Shown in pieces: positions 1 to 7,387 of a DNA stretch of 64,000 bases (the first letter of the stretch is position 1; each line of letters starts with the position of its first letter). The DNA is from JAIEPT01 sp038217425 (GTDB lineage Bacteria > Planctomycetota > Planctomycetia > Gemmatales > Gemmataceae). The DNA lies in contig JBBQPM010000008.1 in assembly GCA_038217425.1 (NCBI GenBank), positions 3,057 to 67,056 of the forward strand, in the 5' to 3' direction. The notes beneath the pieces were generated by a model. It had not been told where the DNA came from and ran no database searches. It saw only the letters and a list, made by a program, of their open reading frames with translations. The position numbers were made by a program, and so were the translations under genes.

Positions 1-721
1 GGATGACGACCTTGAACTCGCCCCCCATGAAGGATTGGAACGAGTAATGAAGCGAACCCTTGGTAAGGGGACGGAAGTTCCCTTTTTGCTTCTGCGGCAT
101 GTTGCTCCCCGGCTGGAGATAGATGGCGCGGCCGAGGCGATCGGGGGGCACGGGGGGGGTGCCCGATAGGATCGCCTTGGCCATGATGTTTTCCGCCGCC
201 GCCAGGTAGCGCTCCATGTGCAACGGCGAGATGGAGAGCACGTCGCCGATGTTGTCGAAGCCGAAACCGACGTCGTCGCTGGGGAAATCCTCGGCTGCGA
301 GGAAGTCGACGCCCAGAAGATCGCGGATCGTGTTGTTGTACTCGTTGCGATTGAGCCGGCGCATGGTGACGCGGCCCGGATCGGGGCCGGCGGCGGCATC
401 GTGTTTCGCAAACGCCGACTCGACCGTCTTCACGAGCGTCTCGATCTCCGCGGGCGTGGGTCGAGGTTTGCCTTCGGGGGGCATCTCGCCTCCCTGGATC
501 ATTTGCAAAACGAGCGTCCAGCGTTTGCGGTCCTTGAGGATCGACGCTTCGTCTTGATACTGGTGCAGCGTGAGATCCGCCTTCTTCTTGGTCGGCCCAT
601 GGCAGGCCGTGCAATGCTTGGCGAGGAACGGCACGACCTGGCCCTTGACGTCGGGCGTCTGGGCGCGGGTGTCGAAGACGAGGGACAAGAGGGCGAGCGC
701 AGATAGAATAGTTCGGCACAT
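1..721 (-). CDS. DUF1587/DUF1592-type planctomycete cytochrome protein (3' end outside window)
   Basis: The first 240 residues of a larger secreted protein are present; the C-terminus lies beyond the window start. The frame opens with a signal peptide (residues 1-20, ending DTRAQ). A heme-type CTACH motif follows near residues 37-41, within the segment QVVPFLAKHCTACHGPTKKK that is typical of the planctomycete cytochrome C-like domain. Next comes the DUF1587 signature RRLNRNEYNNTIRDLLG and then GFDNIGDVLSISPLHMERYL, which leads into DUF1592. Such proteins normally continue with DUF1592/1588/1585 and run to roughly 700-900 residues. Their biochemical role is not established. The ATG at 721 is the only start compatible with the signal peptide. 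The gene diverges from the glycosyltransferase at 818. Confidence 0.88.
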   Translation of the reverse strand, partial: MCRTILSALALLSLVFDTRAQTPDVKGQVVPFLAKHCTACHGPTKKKADLTLHQYQDEASILKDRKRWTLVLQMIQGGEMPPEGKPRPTPAEIETLVKTVESAFAKHDAAAGPDPGRVTMRRLNRNEYNNTIRDLLGVDFLAAEDFPSDDVGFGFDNIGDVLSISPLHMERYLAAAENIMAKAILSGTPPVPPDRLGRAIYLQPGSNMPQKQKGNFRPLTKGSLHYSFQSFMGGEFKVVI

Positions 722-817
722 AGGTTCGAGCGGTCGCTGGGGAGGATGAGGAATCCACTGGCAGGCGAAAGTATTGTAACGGCGCATCGGCCCGGTTACA
801 AGTCACGAGGAATTGCT

Positions 818-1495
818 GTGCCCGACAATGTCTGGATCATCGTGCCGGCCTACAACGAAGGCCCGCGCCTGGCCGGCACGCTCGAAGGCCTGCGCCCGTA
901 TTTTCCCCACGTCGCCGTCGTCGACGACGGTTCGCGCGACGACACGCGCACGCATGCGCTGAAGTTTCCCGTCACGCTCTTGCGTCATCTCATCAACTGC
1001 GGCCAGGGGGCGTCGCTACAGACCGGCATCGACTTCGCTCTGAGCCAGGGCGCCGACTACCTCGTCACCTTCGACGCCGACGGTCAACATGCCGCGGAAC
1101 AGATCGAACGGTTGTTGGAACCGTTGCGTGCGGGCCGAGCCGACGTCGCGCTCGGCTCGCGTTTCCTGGGGGAAACCGTCGGCATCCCGACGAGTCGGCG
1201 TCTGGTGCTCAAGCTCGCCGTCTGGTTCACGCGCATCTTCTCCAACATCCGCGTCACCGACGCCCACAACGGCTTCCGCGCCCTCACCGCAGCCGCCGCC
1301 CGCAAGATCCGCATCACCCAGAGCCGAATGGCCCACGCCTCGGAAATCCTCGACCAGATCCGCGAACATCAGCTTCGCTTCATGGAAGTGCCGGTCACCA
1401 TTCATTACTCCAGCGACACGCTTGCCAAGGGCCAAAGCTCCTGGAACGCTCTGCGCATCGTCGGCCAACTGATCATGGGGAGACTCGTGCGATGA
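818..1495 (+). CDS. Family 2 glycosyltransferase, dolichyl-phosphate-mannose-synthase-like
   Basis: A GT-A fold glycosyltransferase of about 225 residues. It begins NVWIIVPAYNEGPRL, followed by VVDDGSRDDT and the metal-binding DXD segment VTFDADGQH. These motifs define the DPM1/GT2 group that moves a sugar from a nucleotide donor to a polyprenyl phosphate. I chose GTG 818 because GAGGA lies about 8 nt upstream and the family motif starts two residues later. An in-frame ATG at 746 would add 24 residues that do not resemble the family. No membrane segment is visible, so it is probably peripheral. Its stop overlaps the start of the DUF2304 gene by 4 nt. GT2 plus DUF2304 is a recurrent pair in cell-envelope glycosylation loci. 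Confidence 0.86.
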   Translation: MPDNVWIIVPAYNEGPRLAGTLEGLRPYFPHVAVVDDGSRDDTRTHALKFPVTLLRHLINCGQGASLQTGIDFALSQGADYLVTFDADGQHAAEQIERLLEPLRAGRADVALGSRFLGETVGIPTSRRLVLKLAVWFTRIFSNIRVTDAHNGFRALTAAAARKIRITQSRMAHASEILDQIREHQLRFMEVPVTIHYSSDTLAKGQSSWNALRIVGQLIMGRLVR

Positions 1496-1857
1496 CCGCT
1501 TTTCAATGGCTCGCGCTGCCGACGCTCAGCATCGTGCTCCTCGTGGAGATCGCCGTCTTGTTCCGCACGAGCACGGGGCGAACGTTTCGGCTCTTTCGCT
1601 GCCTGGTCTGGGCGTCGGCCTTCGTCGCGATCGCGGTCCCGGATCTAATGACGCAGCTCGCCAATTTCCTGGGCATCGGCCTGGGCGTCAACTTACTCGT
1701 GTATCTTTTGACGCTGACGTTCGTGGTGACGACGTTCTTCCTGTACGCGAAGCTGCTGCGGCAGCAGCGGCAGTTCACGGAGCTGGTGCGGGCGCTGGCG
1801 CTGCAAAAGCCCGAGACCGGTTCGGATTCGCGCTACGATTCCGAACCGAAGGCGTAA
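1492..1857 (+). CDS. DUF2304 small membrane protein
   Basis: A 121-residue protein with three hydrophobic segments: LALPTLSIVLLVEIAVLF (about 5-22), LVWASAFVAIAVPDLM (about 38-55) and LGVNLLVYLLTLTFVVTTFFLYAKLL (about 65-90). A charged cytoplasmic tail follows, with RQQRQFTELVRALALQ. Size, membrane pattern and tail match DUF2304, a family of unknown biochemical function that is habitually encoded next to GT2 enzymes. The ATG overlaps the stop of the upstream glycosyltransferase (ATGA), so the two are probably translationally coupled. It may anchor or modulate that enzyme; this is inferred from the pairing. Confidence 0.8.
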   Translation: MTAFQWLALPTLSIVLLVEIAVLFRTSTGRTFRLFRCLVWASAFVAIAVPDLMTQLANFLGIGLGVNLLVYLLTLTFVVTTFFLYAKLLRQQRQFTELVRALALQKPETGSDSRYDSEPKA

Positions 1858-1870
1858 ACGACTGACTTTT

Positions 1871-1946
1871 CCGAGCCGGAAGCGTCAGCGACGGACCGAC
1901 CCTTCGGTCGTCGCAAGTTTGGTCGTCGCTCTTGGTTCCGGCCCGG
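1871..1946. repeat. Degenerate copy of the GAGCCGGAAGCG intergenic palindrome
   Basis: Positions 1871-1893 read CCGAGCCGGAAGCGTCAGCG followed by ACG, one mismatch from the repeat unit at 42.7 kb. A decayed inverse arm (CGTCGCTCTTGGTTCCGGCC) lies at about 1925-1944. It fills the gap between the DUF2304 gene and the lipoprotein gene. Confidence 0.6.
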
Positions 1947-2028
1947 AAAAACTTGCTCTTGCGTTTCCGCGAGCGGTTGCTATTCTCCCCGCCCCTAAGG
2001 GGAAAGTGTCGAGGGGGAACGGCCAACC

Positions 2029-2763
2029 ATGATCTCGCGTCTGTTTGCGCTGATGTTCGTAGCGACGTGCTCGGGGTGTACCCTGATCGAGAACGGCGCG
2101 ACCAATCTCGTGGCGTATCCCGCCGGCTGGATCGAGGAACGGCGCGAAGACAAGCGTAACGCCAAGCTCGCGGAGCAAGTGTGGTGCGGCTACGCGGAAA
2201 CGCCGGGCGGAGACGATTATCGCGACGGGTTCATGTCGGGGTTTAGCGATTACATGAAAGAAGGAGGCAACGGCGAGCCGCCGCCGCTGCCGCCCAAACG
2301 ATACTGGACGGTCGCCTATCAAAACGCGGCCGGCGACCAAGTCGTCAAAGAATGGAACGAAGGCTTCCGCGAAGGGGCGCGCAAGGCGAAGGAGTGGGGC
2401 TTTCGCAATTACGTCACGCTCGGCGTCCATCCCGGCGCGACGCGCCAAGAACACCACGATCCGTCCTTTAAACTCAACGATCCGAACCCGCCGCCGATGG
2501 GACACGTTAATCGCGCGGAGACATCGAACGGGCCGCCGGCTCCCGTCTTCGGCTTGACGCCTGCCGGGTCGTACGTGAAGGAAACCAGCGCTCCCGTTCC
2601 GAACGCGAAACTGGGAATCGCCGTAGCAGAATTACCGGAAGAAATCTTGCCGCAACCGCGCGTCGAGGCGCCGGTCGTGGTCAGGCCAGGAATGCCGGAG
2701 ATCGTACTACCCGCGATCGGGGGATCACGGTTGGGAACGCCGGAGTTGCAGGAGCAGGAGTAG
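2029..2763 (+). CDS. Putative lipoprotein of unknown function
   Basis: A 244-residue protein starting with a lipoprotein signal: residues 1-16 are hydrophobic and the lipobox ATCSGC places the lipidated cysteine at position 17. The mature protein has a soluble domain, residues about 50-145, with WCGYAETPGGDDYRDGFMSG and a Tyr/Trp/Gly-rich stretch that includes NGEPPPLPPKRYW. A low-complexity Pro-rich tail follows. I do not recognise a characterised family, although the DYRDGF...GEPPPLPPxRYW pattern looks like a conserved planctomycete lipoprotein. The next gene, 17 nt downstream, encodes a polysaccharide export lipoprotein, so an envelope or exopolysaccharide role is plausible but inferred. 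Confidence 0.75.
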   Translation: MISRLFALMFVATCSGCTLIENGATNLVAYPAGWIEERREDKRNAKLAEQVWCGYAETPGGDDYRDGFMSGFSDYMKEGGNGEPPPLPPKRYWTVAYQNAAGDQVVKEWNEGFREGARKAKEWGFRNYVTLGVHPGATRQEHHDPSFKLNDPNPPPMGHVNRAETSNGPPAPVFGLTPAGSYVKETSAPVPNAKLGIAVAELPEEILPQPRVEAPVVVRPGMPEIVLPAIGGSRLGTPELQEQE

Positions 2764-2780
2764 TCGCGTAAGGGGAACGC

Positions 2781-4136
2781 ATGGACGCTGTGTCGAGGAG
2801 CTTTCTGGGAATCGTGTTGGCTTGCGTCGGCGGCTGCGCGTCGCTGACCAATCCGGTCGCGGACGGCATTCCCGTGCGCCGGCTGCCGTCGGAACTCCTC
2901 GCGCCCTCCAAGGAATTCGAAGAAACCATTCCGCTCACCGCCCTGGGGCAACCGCCGCAAGCGGCGTATCGGCTGGCCCCGGGGGACGTGCTCGGCATCT
3001 GGATCGAGGGCGTCCTGGGCAGTGCGACGCAATTGCCGCCGCTGCATGTGGCCCCGCCGGTCGTCACGAAAGATCAGCGCCGCCATGCGCCCGCGGTCGG
3101 CGTGCCGGTCCCCGTCACCGACAAGGGAACCATCGCCCTGCCCTTGCTCGATCCAGTCGTCGTACAAGGACTGACGCTGCTCGAAGTTCAGGAGACGCTG
3201 CGCAAGATTTACACGCAGCAAAAGCAGATCCTGAAAGAGGGGAACGAACGCATTCTCGTCTCGCTGCTCGAACCGCGCACGGTCAAAGTGGTCGTGCTGC
3301 GTCAGGAGGCGTCAAACTTCACGCCCCTGTTCGACGTCGGCACCGTCGTCGCCACCGGCAAGCGCGGCACCGGCCAGGTCGTCGAACTCAAGGCCGGCGA
3401 GAACGACGTGCTGCACGCCCTGACCGAGACCGGCGGTCTGCCGGGAATCGACGCATACAACTCCGTACAAGTGTTTCGCCATGGATTCCAGGCCGAAGCC
3501 GACGCCAGGCTCATGATCGACCGCTACCAAAAAGGCGCGAGCTGCACCACGACGTGTTTCGGCGGCGTCAAGATTCCGCTCCGGCAAAAAGGGTGTGCGG
3601 AAGTTCGACCCGAGGACGTGATCCTGCAAGACGGCGACGTCGTTTTCCTGGAAGCACGCGACACCGAGGTTTACTACACCGGCGGCCTGCTGCCGTCCGC
3701 CGAGCATGTCTTGCCGCGCGATCGCGATCTCGACGTCATTGCCGCCATCGCTCAATCCCGAGGCCCCCTCCTCAACGGCGCCTACGGAACCAACACCCTC
3801 GCCGGCAATCTTGTGCAGCCGGGGGTTGGCAACCCGTCGCCCAGCCTGCTCATCATCGTGCGCAAACTCCCCGGCGGCAATCAAATCCCCATCAAGGTCG
3901 ACCTCAACAAGGCCATGGTCGATCGCCGCGAACGCATCCTCGTCAAGCCGGGCGATCTGCTCATCCTGCAAGAACTCCCCGGCGAGGCGCTCGCCCGCTA
4001 CGTGAGCAATTCCCTCTTCAACTTCACCCTGAGCTGGCAGGCGATTCGCAGCAGCACCGCCCTGGGCGTGCTCGACGTGAACGCACCGCAAAATATTCCG
4101 GGACGCATCGGCGTCGGCACGACGTATCAACGCTGA
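2781..4136 (+). CDS. Polysaccharide biosynthesis/export lipoprotein (Wza-like, SLBB domains)
   Basis: A 451-residue outer-membrane polysaccharide export protein. It starts with a lipoprotein signal whose lipobox VGGC places the acylated cysteine at residue 19. The Poly_export domain begins AYRLAPGDVLGIWIEG at about residue 60 and runs to RILVSLLEPRTVKVVV at about 165. SLBB-type beta-grasp segments follow: VELKAGENDVLHALTETGG at about 200 and EVYYTGGLLPSAEHVLPRD at about 300. In characterised homologues these proteins multimerise into the channel for capsule or exopolysaccharide. No Wzc-type tyrosine kinase or polymerase lies alongside, so partners must be elsewhere. The last 10 nt overlap the convergent zinc-ribbon gene. 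Confidence 0.87.
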   Translation: MDAVSRSFLGIVLACVGGCASLTNPVADGIPVRRLPSELLAPSKEFEETIPLTALGQPPQAAYRLAPGDVLGIWIEGVLGSATQLPPLHVAPPVVTKDQRRHAPAVGVPVPVTDKGTIALPLLDPVVVQGLTLLEVQETLRKIYTQQKQILKEGNERILVSLLEPRTVKVVVLRQEASNFTPLFDVGTVVATGKRGTGQVVELKAGENDVLHALTETGGLPGIDAYNSVQVFRHGFQAEADARLMIDRYQKGASCTTTCFGGVKIPLRQKGCAEVRPEDVILQDGDVVFLEARDTEVYYTGGLLPSAEHVLPRDRDLDVIAAIAQSRGPLLNGAYGTNTLAGNLVQPGVGNPSPSLLIIVRKLPGGNQIPIKVDLNKAMVDRRERILVKPGDLLILQELPGEALARYVSNSLFNFTLSWQAIRSSTALGVLDVNAPQNIPGRIGVGTTYQR

Positions 4137-4990
4137 GGATCTACCCGCAAGCCTGCGGCCTGATTCCAGTGCGGCGAATTCTCGGCGGCGAAGTCGACGA
4201 TGTATTCCCCCGCGTTCTGGCTGAAGGCCACGACCACGATGTAGTACTTCCCGCTCTCCGCCGGCGTGTACAGGAGCTTCGACTGCATTTCGTTGCGGAA
4301 ATTCACCATCATCACGGGATTTTCCTCAAGGAGGACGTCCGCCTTTTCGTTCAGCAGCATCAGCTTGGGGCGAAAGGCGCTGGATTGGGCCTCGAAGCGG
4401 TAGGGAATGTTGGCCTCCAGACGTACTTCATAGACGGTGTAATACTGCGCGTTGAAGACCGGCGCGCGCGGCTTCATGCGGGCGGCGTCAAAACGCGTCT
4501 GATGACGCACCGAGTAGACCTGCTCCTTCAAATCGGGAACCTTGTGTACCGTCGGCAGACGACTGCGAGGGTCGTGAAAGGGAAAGATGCTGGCTTCGCG
4601 CTGGGAACTCCAGAGCATACCAAGTCCCCCCACCAGTAGACAGGCCGTGCATAAAATGCCCAACACGACCAGACTCGCAGGCCAACCCGAAGCCGGCGCC
4701 GTAGGCGGGGCCGGTGCATTCGGCATCGGCGCCACTTCTGGCGCGGAGACCGGCGCCATACGCGGCGGTTCCGGCGGCATCGGCGGCGGCGCTGAAGGGG
4801 AAGTCATGAGCTCGTCGAGCATCATGTTCGCGACGCCCGGCGACTTCTCCCCGGCCGCGAATCCCAGCGGCTCCCCCGCGACCGCCGTGAACGGCTGTTG
4901 GCACTTCGGACAGCGCAGCGTCTGCCCCACGAGTTCCGGCGTGATCCGGCATTGCATCTGGCAATTCGGGCAGGTCGAGGACAAATTCAT
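4127..4990 (-). CDS. Zinc-ribbon membrane protein of unknown function
   Basis: A 287-residue protein beginning with a MJ0042-type zinc ribbon: C7-P-N-C10 and C27-P-K-C30. A Pro/Ala-rich linker (about 65-103) leads to one transmembrane helix (about 105-127, ASLVVLGILCTACLLVGGLG). The C-terminal domain (about 150-285) is beta-rich and secreted, ending with YTPAESGKYYIVVVAFSQN, which resembles a PPC-like beta-sandwich. The likely topology is ribbon in the cytoplasm and beta domain outside. Start ATG 4990 has GGAG 6 nt upstream; an upstream ATG at 5008 lacks a site. Function is unknown. Confidence 0.75.
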   Translation of the reverse strand: MNLSSTCPNCQMQCRITPELVGQTLRCPKCQQPFTAVAGEPLGFAAGEKSPGVANMMLDELMTSPSAPPPMPPEPPRMAPVSAPEVAPMPNAPAPPTAPASGWPASLVVLGILCTACLLVGGLGMLWSSQREASIFPFHDPRSRLPTVHKVPDLKEQVYSVRHQTRFDAARMKPRAPVFNAQYYTVYEVRLEANIPYRFEAQSSAFRPKLMLLNEKADVLLEENPVMMVNFRNEMQSKLLYTPAESGKYYIVVVAFSQNAGEYIVDFAAENSPHWNQAAGLRVDPQR

Positions 4991-5090
4991 GGGCAACTCC
5001 GTACGCACAACGCTTGGGCCTCCGGGTCAATTTACGGAAAAAGTGGAGCGCTCGGCGCGGACAAACGTCTGGCTCATTCCCACTATGAAA

Positions 5091-5149
5091 CGTGGGGCGC
5101 GTTTTTAACGTGCCGCGTCAATCCTGGCACGTTAAAAACGTGCCCCACG
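5091..5149. repeat. Intergenic inverted repeat
   Basis: Two 24-bp arms (5091-5114 and 5126-5149) match with one mismatch around an 11-nt loop. The arm begins CGTGGGGCGCGTTTTTAACG. It lies between divergent genes, so it would be transcribed in the 5' leaders or act at the DNA level rather than as an ordinary terminator. Confidence 0.85.
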
Positions 5150-5212
5150 CGCGAAGCCGATTTGCGTAAGATATCCGGAGCTTCCCTTCCGCTGTTTTCC
5201 CCGAGGTCGCCC

Positions 5213-7315
5213 GTGGCGCATCCCGATCCGAGCGTGGAACAAATCGAGCAGGCGCGTCGGCGCATCAACGAACTCGCCAACGAGATCGCGGTGCTCTCCG
5301 AAGATCAGCACATCACCGCCGCCGACTATTACGCGGGCTTTCTCGAACGCCTGATGCAGGCGATCGCCGCCCCCGCCGGCGCCGTCTGGATTCGCACGCC
5401 TCAGGGGAATCTCACGCTCCAGTATCAAATCAACATGCGCAACGTCGGTCTGGAGCGCTCCCCGCAGACCCGGCAAATGCACGACGAACTGCTCCGCACG
5501 ATCATCACCAACAGCCAGCCGCGCATCGTGGCGCCGCAGAGCAGTATGGGCTCCGCCGACGGCCAGGCGCTCGGCGCCGGCAACCCCACCGACTTCGTTT
5601 GCCTCCTGGCCCCCATCGTCTACGACAAAGAAGTCGTCGGCATCGTCGAAATCTGGCAAGACCCCAACCGTGGCCGAGAAGCGCAGAACGGCTTCCTGCA
5701 GTTCGTCGTCCGCATGGCCGTCCTCGCCTCGAACTTCACGCGCAACTTTCGCCTGCGGCAAATCTCCGGCCAGCAACAAGTCTGGATCCAGCTCGAAGCC
5801 TTCGCACGTCAAATTCACGGCAGCCTCAAACCGTCGGAAGTCGCGTATCAGATCGCCAACGAAGGCCGTCGACTCCTCGAGGCCGACCGCGTTAGCATCG
5901 CACTGCGACAACCGCGCACCACGGTCATCGCCATTAGCGGCGCCGACGTCGTCGAGAAGCGTTCGAGCCTGGTACAGCTCATGCGCGATCTCTTCGAAGC
6001 CGTCATCGAATGGGGCGAGCGCCTGGTCTACGCCGGCAAGAAAGACGACACGCTGCCGCCGAAGGTGTTGGCGGCGCTCGACGAATATCTGAACGAGAGC
6101 AACAGCAAGTTTCTGGTGCTGCAACCGCTGGTCGACGAGCGCGACGTGAAGGCGAAGACGCTAGCGCGCTCGGCGCTGTTGGTCGAGACGTTCGAATCGA
6201 CAGTGGAGCCGGAGCAGCAGCTGGCGCGGATGGAGATCGTCGCCCGGCACGCCTCGTCCGCGCTCTACAACGCCAACGAGTACAACCGTATCCCGATGCG
6301 CTTCCTGTGGCTGCCGCTCGCCAAGATTCAGGACGGGTTGGGAGGCAAAGCCAAGGCGATCATCACGCTCGTTCTCACGCTGATTATCGGCCTGGCGCTG
6401 GCGATGGTCTTCGTCCCTTACCAGCTCCGCATCGAGGCCAAGGGGCAGCTCCTCCCCACGATCCGGCACAAGCTCTACGCACCGTTCTCAGGACAGGTGC
6501 AGATCATCCCCGAGAAGATCAAGCAGGGAGCCAAGATCAATTCCAGGGAAGAACTCCTCACGCTCTACGACCCCGACCTGGCCCGGCAAATGATCTTGCT
6601 GATCTCCGAAATGCAGGCCGCCGACAAGCGCAAACGCGACCTCGACGGCGCCTCGGGGGATTCCGACACGCGCACCTCGCTCAGCCGTTTCGAAGCCGAC
6701 AGCACCTTCCGCGCCAAGCAGGCGGAGGTCCAGGATCTGCTTCGCAAGACCAAGGGCACCACCGCCGACCCGGGCCATTTCAAGGCGCTCGCCCCCGAAC
6801 TCAGGCCGCAGAAGATCGGACTCATCCTCGATTCCGACATCAAGGAAAACCTGCAAAACAAACAGATCAAACCCAACGAGCCGCTCCTCCGCATCGGCGA
6901 GATCAGCGAAGGTGAAATCAGCCTCGCCGACTGGGAGATCGAACTCAAGATCCCGCAGAAGCACGTCGGTCAGGTCCTCAAGGCGTTCCTCCGCGAAAAG
7001 AAGGAGGAGCTGGACGTCGACATCTTGCTCGTCAGCGATCCGACCAAGACCTTCAAGGGAAGGCTGCATCGCGACAAGATCGCCAAGCAAGCGATCGCCA
7101 GCCGGGACGACTTCACGGAGACGGAACCGGTGGTGGTCGCCAAGGTGCGCGTGAGCGGCGCGGAGATTCCCAAGAAGAGCGAGCTGCCGCGGGAATTGAT
7201 CCTGGCGGGGACCGAAGTGCATGCCCGCATCCGCTGTGGACGGCACTCGATGGGGTATTCGCTCTTTTATGGCGTCTGGGAGTTTTTGTACGAGAAGGTG
7301 ATCTTCTTCTTTTGA
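5213..7315 (+). CDS. GAF-domain HlyD-like membrane fusion (adaptor) protein
   Basis: A 700-residue protein with an unusual build. Residues 1 to about 360 are soluble and contain GAF-like sensory segments, for example AGAVWIRTPQGNLTLQYQIN (about 50) and LLEADRVSIALRQPRTTVIAI (about 220). One transmembrane helix follows at about 380-402 (IITLVLTLIIGLALAMVFVP). Then comes an HlyD/RND-adaptor type lipoyl half-motif, YAPFSGQVQIIPEKIKQGAKI, a short helical hairpin region with the polar segment RKRDLDGASGDSD, and a C-terminal beta-barrel. Normal adaptors have only a few cytoplasmic residues, so the large GAF N-terminus is odd. I chose GTG 5213, with GAGGT 5 nt upstream; frames reaching further upstream read through the opposite gene. 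It is probably co-transcribed with the next adaptor gene. No pump gene is adjacent. Confidence 0.8.
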   Translation: MAHPDPSVEQIEQARRRINELANEIAVLSEDQHITAADYYAGFLERLMQAIAAPAGAVWIRTPQGNLTLQYQINMRNVGLERSPQTRQMHDELLRTIITNSQPRIVAPQSSMGSADGQALGAGNPTDFVCLLAPIVYDKEVVGIVEIWQDPNRGREAQNGFLQFVVRMAVLASNFTRNFRLRQISGQQQVWIQLEAFARQIHGSLKPSEVAYQIANEGRRLLEADRVSIALRQPRTTVIAISGADVVEKRSSLVQLMRDLFEAVIEWGERLVYAGKKDDTLPPKVLAALDEYLNESNSKFLVLQPLVDERDVKAKTLARSALLVETFESTVEPEQQLARMEIVARHASSALYNANEYNRIPMRFLWLPLAKIQDGLGGKAKAIITLVLTLIIGLALAMVFVPYQLRIEAKGQLLPTIRHKLYAPFSGQVQIIPEKIKQGAKINSREELLTLYDPDLARQMILLISEMQAADKRKRDLDGASGDSDTRTSLSRFEADSTFRAKQAEVQDLLRKTKGTTADPGHFKALAPELRPQKIGLILDSDIKENLQNKQIKPNEPLLRIGEISEGEISLADWEIELKIPQKHVGQVLKAFLREKKEELDVDILLVSDPTKTFKGRLHRDKIAKQAIASRDDFTETEPVVVAKVRVSGAEIPKKSELPRELILAGTEVHARIRCGRHSMGYSLFYGVWEFLYEKVIFFF

Positions 7316-7331
7316 TCCAACGTCCGACATT

Positions 7332-7361
7332 CGTTTGGCGCTTCCATGCGAGCGCCAAGCG
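7332..7361. repeat. Small inverted repeat between two adaptor genes
   Basis: The arms CGTTTGGCGCT (7332-7342) and AGCGCCAAGCG (7351-7361) pair with one mismatch around an 8-nt loop. The same arm word occurs at 13.62 kb and 28.89 kb. There is no T-run after it, so it is not a convincing intrinsic terminator. Confidence 0.65.
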
Positions 7362-7387
7362 GGGACCACTGCACAAGGAATCCGATC

